Shown here: one piece after another, positions 10,633-19,458 of the stretch
How the letters are laid out: each line of letters begins with the position of its first letter
How positions within the stretch are numbered: the stretch's first letter is position 1
Source of the DNA: Flavobacteriales bacterium
GTDB lineage: Bacteria; Bacteroidota; Bacteroidia; Flavobacteriales; Flavobacteriaceae
Assembly (NCBI GenBank): GCA_004214015.1
Contig: SGZE01000003.1
Coordinates: 1 to 61,081, forward strand
DNA length: 61,081 bases
Direction: 5' to 3'
Position numbers and translations under genes: made by a program
The notes under the pieces: model-generated
What the model was told of the DNA's origin: nothing
What the model saw: the letters and a program-made list of their open reading frames with translations, nothing else
Databases searched by the model: none

Positions 10633-12093
10633 ATGAAAAAAATAAATCTACTTCTTTTAGCTTCCATTTTTATCTTTAATAGTTGTAAAAAAACAGATGA
10701 TGATGATCCTAATATAATTAGACTTGAAACAGATCTTGAAATTAGTGACTTTATATGGAAAGGTCTCAACCAATATTATTATTGGCAAGAAAGTGTTCCT
10801 AATTTATCAGATAGTAAATCTGAAAATGAATCTGAATACGCATATTATCTTAGTCAAAACCCAAACCCTGAATCATTCTTTAATTCGCTAAAACATCCAG
10901 ATGATAATTTTAGCTGGATTGTTGATGATTATATTGAATTACAGAACATGCTTCAAGGGATAGACAACTCAGATGGGATGGAGTTTGGACTTTATGTTGA
11001 GTGTAATGATCAAAATATATTTGGCTTTGTTAGATATGTTCACAAAAACTCAGATGCAGAATCAAAGGGTGTTAAAAGAGGTATGTTATTTAGTGAGATA
11101 AATGGCATTAGACTTACAAGAGACAATTATAAAGATCTTCTCTTTAATAGTGAAAGCAACACCTACTCAATTAAATTCTCAGAACTTAGCTACAACAACA
11201 ATAATCAGTGTGCAAATATAATTCCAGGTCAAGAAAGTCTAACTCTTGTGAAGTCAAGAGTTGTTAAAAATCCTGTTCATATATCAAAAATAATAACTAG
11301 TGGAGGTAAGAAAATTGCATATTTAATGTATAACCAATTTCTTGGAGTTGTTGAATCTGAAAATAAAGATTATAATTCTGAGCTTAACGACGTTTTTGCA
11401 AATTTCTTATCCAATGGTGTTGAAGAATTAGTTATTGATTTAAGATATAATCCTGGAGGTAGAATTTCTACATCAATAAATTTAGCTTCAATGATAACTG
11501 GTCAATTTAACAACCAAGTTTTTGCTAAAGAAAGATGGAATTCTAAGCTCATGAATTATTGGAACGAAAATAGTCCAGAATCACTTCTAAATAAGTTTAC
11601 TGATAAACTAGATAATAATCAATCAATATCATCTTTAAATCTTAGTAGAGTTTATGTACTTACATCTTCTAGAACTGCATCTGCAAGTGAATTATTAATT
11701 AATGGTCTTGATCCTTACATTGATGTTATTCATATTGGAGATTTTACAGTTGGAAAGAATCAAGGGTCAATTACTGTATATGATTATATAAATGATTCAA
11801 GAGATAAAAATCCTAATCATATGTATGCTATGCAGCCAATTGTGCTTAAGATTGGAAATGTTGCCGGATATACAGATTTTCCAAACGGACTTGAACCTGA
11901 TATATTTATTAAAGAATCTCTAGTAAATCCGGGTATACTTGGTGACTCTGAAGAACCTCTTTTAAAAATTGCTTTAGATCAGATTACAGGAAATATTTCA
12001 TCAAGCATTAGCAATAATAATTATAAAGAAGTGAAAAAACCTAATGAAGACTTCTTCCAACAAATTATTATTGAGGATAAAATAATTGAATAA
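10633..12093 (+). CDS. S41 family peptidase (C-terminal processing protease-like) lipoprotein with PDZ-like region
   Basis: Lipobox-like LLLASIFIFNSC; VIDLRYNPGG and TSSRTASASELLINGL. Confidence 0.85.
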   Translation: MKKINLLLLASIFIFNSCKKTDDDDPNIIRLETDLEISDFIWKGLNQYYYWQESVPNLSDSKSENESEYAYYLSQNPNPESFFNSLKHPDDNFSWIVDDYIELQNMLQGIDNSDGMEFGLYVECNDQNIFGFVRYVHKNSDAESKGVKRGMLFSEINGIRLTRDNYKDLLFNSESNTYSIKFSELSYNNNNQCANIIPGQESLTLVKSRVVKNPVHISKIITSGGKKIAYLMYNQFLGVVESENKDYNSELNDVFANFLSNGVEELVIDLRYNPGGRISTSINLASMITGQFNNQVFAKERWNSKLMNYWNENSPESLLNKFTDKLDNNQSISSLNLSRVYVLTSSRTASASELLINGLDPYIDVIHIGDFTVGKNQGSITVYDYINDSRDKNPNHMYAMQPIVLKIGNVAGYTDFPNGLEPDIFIKESLVNPGILGDSEEPLLKIALDQITGNISSSISNNNYKEVKKPNEDFFQQIIIEDKIIE

Positions 12094-14946
12094 TTACTTA
12101 GTTAAATACATCTTTCTTCTTGAATAAAGTTCAAGGAAAGACTCATCATTTAAATCATCTATAAAGAGAATACTTTCTCCAGTACTTTTCATCTCAGGTC
12201 CAAGTTGTTTATTTACATCAGGAAACTTATTGAAAGAAAATACAGGTTGTTTAATTGCATATCCCTCTAGTTTTGGATTAAAGTCAAAATCTTTTAACAT
12301 CTTTTCTCCAAGCATTACTTTAGTAGCATAGTTAACATATGGTTCACCATATGCTTTTGATATAAAAGGAACAGTTCTGGAGGCTCTTGGATTAGCTTCA
12401 ATTATATATACATTTTCATCTTTAATAGCAAATTGTATATTAATTAAACCAATGGTATCAAGAGCTAAAGCAATTTTTTTAGTATGTTCTTTTATTTGCT
12501 TAATAATTAATTCTCCCAAATTAAAAACAGGAAGTGTTGCATTTGAATCACCAGAATGAATACCACACGGCTCAATATGCTCCATTATACCGATTATATA
12601 AACATCTTCACCATCACATATTGCATCAGCCTCAGCCTCAATAGCTCCGTCAAGATAATTATCAAGTAAAAGTTTGTTGTTAGGGATTTTAGATAATAGA
12701 TCTTCTACATGCTCTACTAATTCTTCTTTATTAATTACAATTTTCATCCCTTGACCACCTAGAACATATGAAGGTCTAATTAGAATAGGAAAATTTAATT
12801 TTGCTGATAGCTCTACTGCTTCTTTTGAATTTGTAGCAACACCAAAATCAGGGTAAGGAATATCATTTTTCTTTAATAAATTTGAAAAACTTCCTCGATC
12901 CTCAGCTAAGTCAAGAGATTTATACTCGGTACCAATAATTTTAATATTATATCTATCTAATTTTTCTGCGAGTTTCAAAGCTGTCTGCCCACCTAATTGA
13001 ACAATAACTCCTACTGGATTTTCATGTCTTATTATATCATATATATGTTCCCAAAAAACAGGTTCAAAATAAAGCTTATCAGATATATCAAAATCAGTAG
13101 AAACAGTTTCAGGGTTACAGTTAATCATCACAGTTTCATAACCACACTCACTTGCTGCTAATACACCATGAACACAACAATAGTCAAACTCAATACCTTG
13201 TCCAATCCTATTAGGACCTGAACCTAATACAATAATTTTTTTCTTATCTGATACTATACTCTCATTTTCAGAGAACTCATGGTTATCTATTGTTTTAATT
13301 TTTTCTTCAAAAGTTGAATAATAGTAAGGTGTTTGAGCTGGAAATTCAGCAGAACAAGTATCAACCAGTTTATAAATTCTTTTAATTCCTAATTCATCTC
13401 TTTTTTTATAGACTTGACTCTCTAAACAGTTTAACATAAAGGCTATTTGTCTGTCAGCAAATCCTTTTTGCTTTGCTTCTAAAAGAATGTCATATTCTAT
13501 ATTTTCAATTTTAAGTTTAGAAATTTCTTTTTCTAATTCATATAGCTCTTCATATTGTTTTAAGAACCACATATCAATTTTTGTTATTTCATGAATTTTT
13601 TCTAATGAAATTCCAGTTTGAATAGCATCATAAATCACAAAAACTCTGTCCCAGCTAGCATTTTTAAGCTTACTTATGATTGTATCGTAATCTTTGTAAC
13701 CTTTTCCATCTGCACCGAGTCCATTCCTTTTAATTTCCAGAGACTGAGTTGCTTTATGAAGAGCTTCTTGGAATGACCTCCCAATTCCCATAACTTCTCC
13801 TACAGATTTCATCTGCAAACCAAGGGTTCTGTCAGATCCCTCAAACTTATCAAAGTTCCATCTTGGAATTTTAACGATAACATAGTCCAGTGTAGGTTCA
13901 AATAAAGCAGAAGTAGATTTTGTAATTTGATTACTTAATTCATCTAATGTGTAACCAAGAGCAAGTTTTGCAGCAATTTTTGCAATAGGATATCCTGAAG
14001 CCTTAGATGCTAATGCAGAAGATCTAGAAACTCTTGGATTAATTTCAATTGCTATTATATCTTCATTTTCATCAGGACTTACAGCAAATTGAACATTACA
14101 TCCTCCTGCAAAGTCTCCAATACTTTTCATCATCTTAATAGCCATGTCTCTCATTTTCTGATAAGTAGTATCAGATAAAGTCATAGCAGGAGCAACTGTT
14201 ATAGAGTCTCCAGTATGAATTCCCATTGGATCCATATTTTCTATGGTACAAATAATCACAATATTATTATTCTTATCACGGAGTAATTCTAGTTCATATT
14301 CCTTCCATCCCATTAAAGCTTTATCTATAAGCACTTCATGTATAGGAGAAGATTCTAGGCCTCTAGTTAGAAGATCATTAAACTTTTCTTCTTCAAAAAC
14401 TATTGAAGCACCAGTACCACCCAAAGTAAAGGATGGTCTAATTACTAATGGAAAACCAAACCTTTGTGCTATTTCTTTACCTTTTAAGAATGAAGAAGCA
14501 CTTTCAGCAGGAGCAACAGGAATATCAATTTTATTTAATAATGTTCTAAATTTTTCTCGATCTTCAGTTATTTCTATTGCATCAATATCAACACCTATAA
14601 TCTCAACAGAATGCTTAGACCAAATTTCCTTTTCTTGAGCTTCTATACAAAGATTTAATGCAGTTTGACCACCCATAGTTGGTAAAACAGCATCAATATC
14701 GTCATGAATTTCAAGAATTTCAGAGATTGATTTGGTTGTCAGTGGTTTAAGATATATATGATCTGCCATAGACGGATCAGTCATAATGGTGGCAGGATTT
14801 GAATTTATTAGAATGGTCTTGATACCATCCTCACGAAGGGATCTTAAAGCTTGAGATCCAGAATAATCAAATTCACAGGCTTGACCAATTATTATAGGTC
14901 CTGAACCAATTATTAGAATTGATTTAATATTTTTATCCTTTGGCAT
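12094..14946 (-). CDS. carB: Carbamoyl-phosphate synthase large subunit, 950 aa
   Basis: IGSGPIIIGQACEFDYSGSQALRSLREDG; duplicated ATP-grasp halves (ILGSGPNRIGQGIEFDYCCVH). Confidence 0.95.
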   Translation of the reverse strand: MPKDKNIKSILIIGSGPIIIGQACEFDYSGSQALRSLREDGIKTILINSNPATIMTDPSMADHIYLKPLTTKSISEILEIHDDIDAVLPTMGGQTALNLCIEAQEKEIWSKHSVEIIGVDIDAIEITEDREKFRTLLNKIDIPVAPAESASSFLKGKEIAQRFGFPLVIRPSFTLGGTGASIVFEEEKFNDLLTRGLESSPIHEVLIDKALMGWKEYELELLRDKNNNIVIICTIENMDPMGIHTGDSITVAPAMTLSDTTYQKMRDMAIKMMKSIGDFAGGCNVQFAVSPDENEDIIAIEINPRVSRSSALASKASGYPIAKIAAKLALGYTLDELSNQITKSTSALFEPTLDYVIVKIPRWNFDKFEGSDRTLGLQMKSVGEVMGIGRSFQEALHKATQSLEIKRNGLGADGKGYKDYDTIISKLKNASWDRVFVIYDAIQTGISLEKIHEITKIDMWFLKQYEELYELEKEISKLKIENIEYDILLEAKQKGFADRQIAFMLNCLESQVYKKRDELGIKRIYKLVDTCSAEFPAQTPYYYSTFEEKIKTIDNHEFSENESIVSDKKKIIVLGSGPNRIGQGIEFDYCCVHGVLAASECGYETVMINCNPETVSTDFDISDKLYFEPVFWEHIYDIIRHENPVGVIVQLGGQTALKLAEKLDRYNIKIIGTEYKSLDLAEDRGSFSNLLKKNDIPYPDFGVATNSKEAVELSAKLNFPILIRPSYVLGGQGMKIVINKEELVEHVEDLLSKIPNNKLLLDNYLDGAIEAEADAICDGEDVYIIGIMEHIEPCGIHSGDSNATLPVFNLGELIIKQIKEHTKKIALALDTIGLINIQFAIKDENVYIIEANPRASRTVPFISKAYGEPYVNYATKVMLGEKMLKDFDFNPKLEGYAIKQPVFSFNKFPDVNKQLGPEMKSTGESILFIDDLNDESFLELYSRRKMYLTK

Positions 14947-14963
14947 AAAATCACACTAAAATA

Positions 14964-14990
14964 TAAAAAAAAAGGTGCTGTAAAAGCACC
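14964..14990 (-). terminator. Rho-independent terminator downstream of rpmH (between rpmH and carB)
   Basis: Minus strand GGTGCT TTTAC AGCACC followed by TTTTTTTTTATATTTT. Confidence 0.8.
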
Positions 14991-15012
14991 ATCTTTAAAA
15001 AGTTATTAAAAA

Positions 15013-15171
15013 TTATTTCTTATGACGTGATTCGTCAGAAACTGATAATTTTTTTCTTCCTTTTGCTCTTCTTCCCGCAAGCACTCTTCGTCCATTAGCG
15101 GATGACATTCTGTCCATAAATCCGTGCTTATTTCTTCTTTTTCTCTTAGATGGTTGATACGTCCTTTTCAC
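15013..15171 (-). CDS. rpmH: 50S ribosomal protein L34 (52 aa, GTG start); not in ORF track
   Basis: Translated by eye: [52 protein letters not shown]. Confidence 0.95.
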   Translation of the reverse strand: MKRTYQPSKRKRRNKHGFMDRMSSANGRRVLAGRRAKGRKKLSVSDESRHKK

Positions 15172-15192
15172 GATTGTCTATTTATTCGGTGG

Positions 15193-15200
15193 CAAATATA
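15193..15200 (-). promoter_or_regulatory. Putative -7 element TATATTTG for rpmH
   Basis: Minus strand TATATTTG matches TAnnTTTG, 21 nt before the GTG start. Confidence 0.45.
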
Positions 15201-15240
15201 ATATCTTTTTAATCAACTTCATATAAATATTTTTAAATTG

Positions 15241-15248
15241 TAAATTTG
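15241..15248 (+). promoter_or_regulatory. Putative -7 element TAAATTTG for the 15257 gene
   Basis: TAAATTTG only 8 nt before the ATG at 15257; implies a near-leaderless transcript. Confidence 0.4.
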
Positions 15249-15256
15249 CAACATAT

Positions 15257-15772
15257 ATGATACCAAAAATAATTAAGCTAATAGCTTCGATATTACTTCT
15301 AGGATATGGAGTTTATCAAATTACAGAAACTTTTATAGGTAATGGAATATTTTTAATTATTCTATCTATACTATTAATAGTACTATATTTTAAAAATGAA
15401 GTTTTAATTTTTGCATTTCTAAGTTTAAGAAAGCAGAATTTTGATAGAACTGAGAAAATTCTCAAATTAATAAAGAATCCAAAATCAGCATTAGTTCAAA
15501 AACAACAGGGCTTTTACTATTATTTGCATGGATTAATTCAGTCTCAGAAAAATTTATCAATTGCAGAAAAACATTTCCGTGAATCTCTGAAACTTGGACT
15601 TAGCATGAAGCATGATATAGCTATGGCTAAACTAAGTCTTGCAGGGATTATGATGCAAAAAAGGAGAAAGAGAGAGGCACAAGGGCTGCTTACTGAAGCA
15701 AAAAATCATGACACTCATAATATGTTAACTGCTCAAATTAAATTGATGCAGGAGCAGATGAAAAGAATTTAA
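15257..15772 (+). CDS. Membrane-anchored TPR-like hypothetical protein
   Basis: Two N-terminal hydrophobic segments, then a helical repeat-like region (SIAEKHFRESLKLGLSMKHDIAMAKLSLAGIMMQKRRKREAQGLLTEAK). Confidence 0.65.
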   Translation: MIPKIIKLIASILLLGYGVYQITETFIGNGIFLIILSILLIVLYFKNEVLIFAFLSLRKQNFDRTEKILKLIKNPKSALVQKQQGFYYYLHGLIQSQKNLSIAEKHFRESLKLGLSMKHDIAMAKLSLAGIMMQKRRKREAQGLLTEAKNHDTHNMLTAQIKLMQEQMKRI

Positions 15773-15806
15773 TATCAAGTTTTTTTATCCTCAATAGATT
15801 TTTTTT

Positions 15807-15814
15807 TATCTTTG
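15807..15814 (+). promoter_or_regulatory. Putative -7 element TATCTTTG for the 15834 gene
   Basis: Matches TAnnTTTG, 19 nt before the ATG. Confidence 0.4.
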
Positions 15815-15833
15815 CAATTCAGCTTTTTTATTT

Positions 15834-16127
15834 ATGAATCAGATAATAATAGAAAATAATGAGTTTTTAAGACAATTTGAAGTCAAAATTTCAGACTCAT
15901 TAGCTAGAATAGAATACGCTGAACAGGAGAGAAAAATATTCTTAACTAAAATTCATATCCCTGAAACTGTTAGTGATAAATCTTTTGAGGAAGATTTCAT
16001 AGTTAAAGTTCTTGAATTTATTGAAAGTAAAAACCTAAGAGTTGTTCCTACTTCTCCAAGAATTGCTGGTTTTGTTAGAAAAAACAAAGCATTTAAACAT
16101 TTACTTCCAGTAGGAATCAAGTTATAG
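15834..16127 (+). CDS. GNAT-like N-acetyltransferase (COG2388/YjdJ type)
   Basis: 97 aa; LARIEYAEQERKIFLTKIHIPETVSDKSFEEDFIVKVLEFIESKNLRVVPTSPRIAGFVRKN. Confidence 0.8.
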   Translation: MNQIIIENNEFLRQFEVKISDSLARIEYAEQERKIFLTKIHIPETVSDKSFEEDFIVKVLEFIESKNLRVVPTSPRIAGFVRKNKAFKHLLPVGIKL

Positions 16128-16134
16128 TTAGTTA

Positions 16135-17457
16135 TTAAACAGCAAAACCTTCAGAATCAATTTCTGTAAATTTTGATTTAACAACAGACCCCACTAGATT
16201 TGAATCCCATTTTCTTCTAAAGCGAAGATAGTTTGATGAAAATCCTTCAATAAATCCATTTTTATTTTCAGATTCAAATAAAACATTATGTCTGGTACCA
16301 AGATGTTTTTTATAAAAGTTTACTTTTTTTCTACTTGAGAGAATTCGCAATAGCTTACTTCTTTTGGATCTAATATTTGATTTAACAATATTTGGTAAAG
16401 TTATAGCATGAGTATTATCCCTTTCTGAGTATGTAAAAACATGTAAGTAAGAGATATCTAGAGTTTCTAGAAAACTCATACTTTCTAAAAATTTATCATC
16501 ATCTTCACCTGGAAACCCAACAATTACATCAACACCAATACACGCATTAGGCATTAATTCATTAATCTTATTGATTCTACTTTTATAAAGATTAGCATCA
16601 TATCTTCTTCTCATTAACTTTAATATAGTATCACTTCCGCTTTGTAATGGAATATGAAAATGATGTACAAACTTTTTACTGGTACTAACAAATTCTATTA
16701 TCTCATCGCTTAATAAATTTGGTTCAATTGAAGATATTCTAAATCTCATATCAAGGTCTAATAGGTCTAATTCTTTAATAAGATTCAAGAAATTAGAATT
16801 ATTAGTTTTATTACTTGTTTTACCAAAATCTCCAAGATTTATTCCTGTTAATACAATTTCTTTTATGTTTTGAGAGGCAATTTTTTTAACATTATCTATA
16901 ACATTAGATATGGTGTTGCTTCTTGATTTACCTCTAGCTAAAGGAATAGTACAAAAACTACATTTATAATCACAACCATCCTGTACTTTAAGGAATGCTC
17001 TTGTTCGATGATTTAGAGAATAGCTTTCCTTGAAAAAATTTACCTCATTAATATTACACGAATGATTTTTTTTTGAATGATCAATATTTTTTAAACAATC
17101 TAGAAGATTAAATTTATCTGCAGCTCCTAAAACTAAATCAACACCATCAACAGATAATAATTCTTTAGGTTTAAGTTGAGCATAACAACCGATTGCAGCA
17201 ATAAAAGCTTCAGGGTTTATTTTTAAAGCTTGTTTTACAAAATATCTAAACTTATTATCTGCATTTTCAGTTACCGAACATGTATTAATTACATATGCAT
17301 CAGCGTACTCATTAAATTCTACAATTTTGAAATCATTCTCTTCAAGAGATTTTGAAATATATGAAGATTCTGAGAAGTTTAGTTTACAACCAAGTGTATG
17401 AAATGCAACACTAGAGATCTTTTTTTTAGATTCAATAGGAACAGTAGATATTGACAA
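16135..17457 (-). CDS. mtaB: tRNA (N(6)-L-threonylcarbamoyladenosine(37)-C(2))-methylthiotransferase MtaB-like; putative TTG start
   Basis: HTLGCKLNFSE, INTCSVTENAD, radical-SAM CDYKCSFCTIPLARGKSRS, VGFPGEDD. Confidence 0.9.
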   Translation of the reverse strand: MSISTVPIESKKKISSVAFHTLGCKLNFSESSYISKSLEENDFKIVEFNEYADAYVINTCSVTENADNKFRYFVKQALKINPEAFIAAIGCYAQLKPKELLSVDGVDLVLGAADKFNLLDCLKNIDHSKKNHSCNINEVNFFKESYSLNHRTRAFLKVQDGCDYKCSFCTIPLARGKSRSNTISNVIDNVKKIASQNIKEIVLTGINLGDFGKTSNKTNNSNFLNLIKELDLLDLDMRFRISSIEPNLLSDEIIEFVSTSKKFVHHFHIPLQSGSDTILKLMRRRYDANLYKSRINKINELMPNACIGVDVIVGFPGEDDDKFLESMSFLETLDISYLHVFTYSERDNTHAITLPNIVKSNIRSKRSKLLRILSSRKKVNFYKKHLGTRHNVLFESENKNGFIEGFSSNYLRFRRKWDSNLVGSVVKSKFTEIDSEGFAV

Positions 17458-17471
17458 AACTTTGGGATTAT

Positions 17472-17888
17472 CTAAGAAGGGTTTGAATCCTCAGATTCAG
17501 CAGGAGTTTCCTCAGCAGCAGGAGTTTCCTCAACAGCAGGAGTTTCCTCAACAGCAGGAGTTTCCTCAACAGCAGGAGTTTCCTCAATTTGATCAGCCTT
17601 CACATCTTCAGTTGGCTCATCAGATTCTGAATTTGGAGCTTGATTGAAGTTTGCATATTTACTTCTAAATTTATCTACCCTACCAGCTGTATCTACAAGT
17701 TTAGATTTACCAGTGTAATAAGGATGAGATGTTCTAGAAATTTCTAGCTTAAAAAGAGGATATTCAACACCATCTATCTTAGTAGTTTCCTTTGTATCAA
17801 CAGTAGATTTTGTAATAAACATATCATTGTTAGACATGTCTTTGAATGCTACTAATCTATAGTTTTCAGGATGTGTATTACTCTTCAT
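17472..17888 (-). CDS. rpmE2: 50S ribosomal protein L31 type B with acidic repeat C-terminal extension
   Basis: MKSNTHPENYRLVAFKDMSNNDMFITKSTVDT...YPLFKLEISRTSHPYYTGKSKLVDTAGRVDKFRSKY, followed by (EETPAV)n. Confidence 0.9.
   Translation of the reverse strand: MKSNTHPENYRLVAFKDMSNNDMFITKSTVDTKETTKIDGVEYPLFKLEISRTSHPYYTGKSKLVDTAGRVDKFRSKYANFNQAPNSESDEPTEDVKADQIEETPAVEETPAVEETPAVEETPAAEETPAESEDSNPS
17498..17587. repeat. 18-bp tandem repeat, 5 near-identical copies (CAGCAGGAGTTTCCTCAA), coding EETPA[VAE] in L31
   Basis: Read directly: 17498-17515, 17516-17533, 17534-17551, 17552-17569, 17570-17587. Confidence 0.95.
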
Positions 17889-17904
17889 AATTTTAAAGTG
17901 AGTG

Positions 17905-17912
17905 CAAATTTA
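17905..17912 (-). promoter_or_regulatory. Putative -7 element TAAATTTG for rpmE2
   Basis: Minus strand TAAATTTG, 16 nt before the ATG. Confidence 0.5.
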
Positions 17913-17937
17913 AAATTTTTTTCATATATCCTGTCAT

Positions 17938-17945
17938 TATATTTG
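17938..17945 (+). promoter_or_regulatory. Putative -7 element TATATTTG for the DUF4199-like gene
   Basis: Matches TAnnTTTG; 35 nt before the ATG at 17981. Confidence 0.4.
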
Positions 17946-17980
17946 CTTAATTTTACTTGAAACATCTTAATACAAATAAA

Positions 17981-18505
17981 ATGTTAGAATCTAAAGGAAC
18001 AATAAAGTCTACTGTATTAAACTACGGAATAATTATGGGTGGACTCTCTGTTGCATTTACATTAATGTTATTTATAATGGATATGCACTATCAAAACTCT
18101 TCAATCCAACAGTGGACAGGGCTTTTAATAATGGCTGGGTCAATAGTTTTTGGACAACTTGCATATAAACAAGCAAATGAAGGATTTATAAGTCTAGGTG
18201 AAGGAATGAAGATTGGTATTGGAATAGTAGCTCTTGGATCAACAATAGGTATTTTATATGGTTTATTTCAAGGTTATGTTTTAGATCCAGAGACTATGAC
18301 TAAAGCTATGGATTATGCAATAAATCAAGCGATTGATCAAAATCCAGAACTTACTGATGAAATGATAGAAGCAATAGAAGGTGCTTTTGAGTTCTTTGCT
18401 AACCCATTTCTATCATCTGCAATTGGAATAACTGTTTCTCTATTTTTCGGAGGACTTATTTCATTACTTACTGGATTAGCTCTTAAAAAAAATAGGCCAG
18501 CATAG
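17981..18505 (+). CDS. DUF4199-like membrane protein (start revised from the TTG at 17957 in the track to the ATG at 17981)
   Basis: MLESKGTIKSTVLNYGIIMGGLSVAF... with four hydrophobic segments; located before GT2. Confidence 0.75.
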   Translation: MLESKGTIKSTVLNYGIIMGGLSVAFTLMLFIMDMHYQNSSIQQWTGLLIMAGSIVFGQLAYKQANEGFISLGEGMKIGIGIVALGSTIGILYGLFQGYVLDPETMTKAMDYAINQAIDQNPELTDEMIEAIEGAFEFFANPFLSSAIGITVSLFFGGLISLLTGLALKKNRPA

Positions 18506-18513
18506 TAAATTCT

Positions 18514-19458
18514 ATGAATCTTTCAATAATTATACCCCTATTAAACGAATCAGATTCTTTAAGAGAACTAAATTCATGGATTTCCAAATCCTTCAAAAAT
18601 AGAGGCTTAGAATATGAAGTCATATATATTGATGATGGAAGTAACGATTCATCATGGGCTATAATTGAAGAGATTGCTAATAGTAATAAAAATGTTAAAG
18701 GAATTTCATTTACTAGAAATTATGGTAAATCACAAGCTTTAAGGGTCGGATTCTCAGAGGCTTTAGGAGAGTATGTAGCTACCCTAGATGCAGACCTTCA
18801 AGATTCTCCTGAGGAAATTCCTATTATGATAGATAAACTTATCAAACATAATCTTGATATGATTTCTGGTTGGAAAAAGAAAAGGTATGATTCCTTTTTT
18901 TTAAAAAGACTTCCTTCTTCATTATTTAATTTAGTAGCAAGACTATTTTCTGGAATCAAACTCAATGATTTTAATTGTGGAATTAAAGTGTATAAAAATG
19001 AAGTTATAAAATCTATCAACTTATACGCTGATATGCATAGATTTATTCCAATACTTGCAAAAAATGAGGGGTATGATAAGATTGGCGAGCATATAGTAAA
19101 GCATCAGCCCAGAAAATACGGGAAAAGTAAATTTGGAAATGAAAGATTTATTAGAGGTTTTTTAGATATAATAACACTTTGGTTCACAAATAGATTTGGA
19201 AGAAGACCTATGCATTTTTTTGGATCACTAGGAACTTTGATGATTTTTGTTGGTATTTTATTTACTGTTTATTTAGGCTATAATAAACTGTTTATAGATA
19301 CTACCTCTAGACTTATCACTACTAGACCTGAATTCTATATAGCTTTAATTACTATGGTTCTGGGAACACAATTCTTTATTGCAGGGTTTATAGCTGAAAT
19401 AATTCTTAAGTTTAATTTAAACAAAAATGCGTATTCAATAAAAAATAAGACTTTTTAA
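18514..19458 (+). CDS. Glycosyltransferase family 2 (DPM1/ArnC-like)
   Basis: LSIIIPLLNESDSL, VIYIDDGSNDSSW, ATLDADLQDSPEEIP, two C-terminal TM segments. Confidence 0.9.
   Translation: MNLSIIIPLLNESDSLRELNSWISKSFKNRGLEYEVIYIDDGSNDSSWAIIEEIANSNKNVKGISFTRNYGKSQALRVGFSEALGEYVATLDADLQDSPEEIPIMIDKLIKHNLDMISGWKKKRYDSFFLKRLPSSLFNLVARLFSGIKLNDFNCGIKVYKNEVIKSINLYADMHRFIPILAKNEGYDKIGEHIVKHQPRKYGKSKFGNERFIRGFLDIITLWFTNRFGRRPMHFFGSLGTLMIFVGILFTVYLGYNKLFIDTTSRLITTRPEFYIALITMVLGTQFFIAGFIAEIILKFNLNKNAYSIKNKTF

Noticed and set aside
14243-14638. Plus-strand 131-aa ORF inside carB
   Set aside because: Antisense of a conserved ATP-grasp coding region; composition looks like a reverse-complement artefact.
17462-17647. 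Plus-strand ORF of QQEFP repeats (61 aa)
   Set aside because: Antisense shadow of the rpmE2 18-bp repeat; no independent support.
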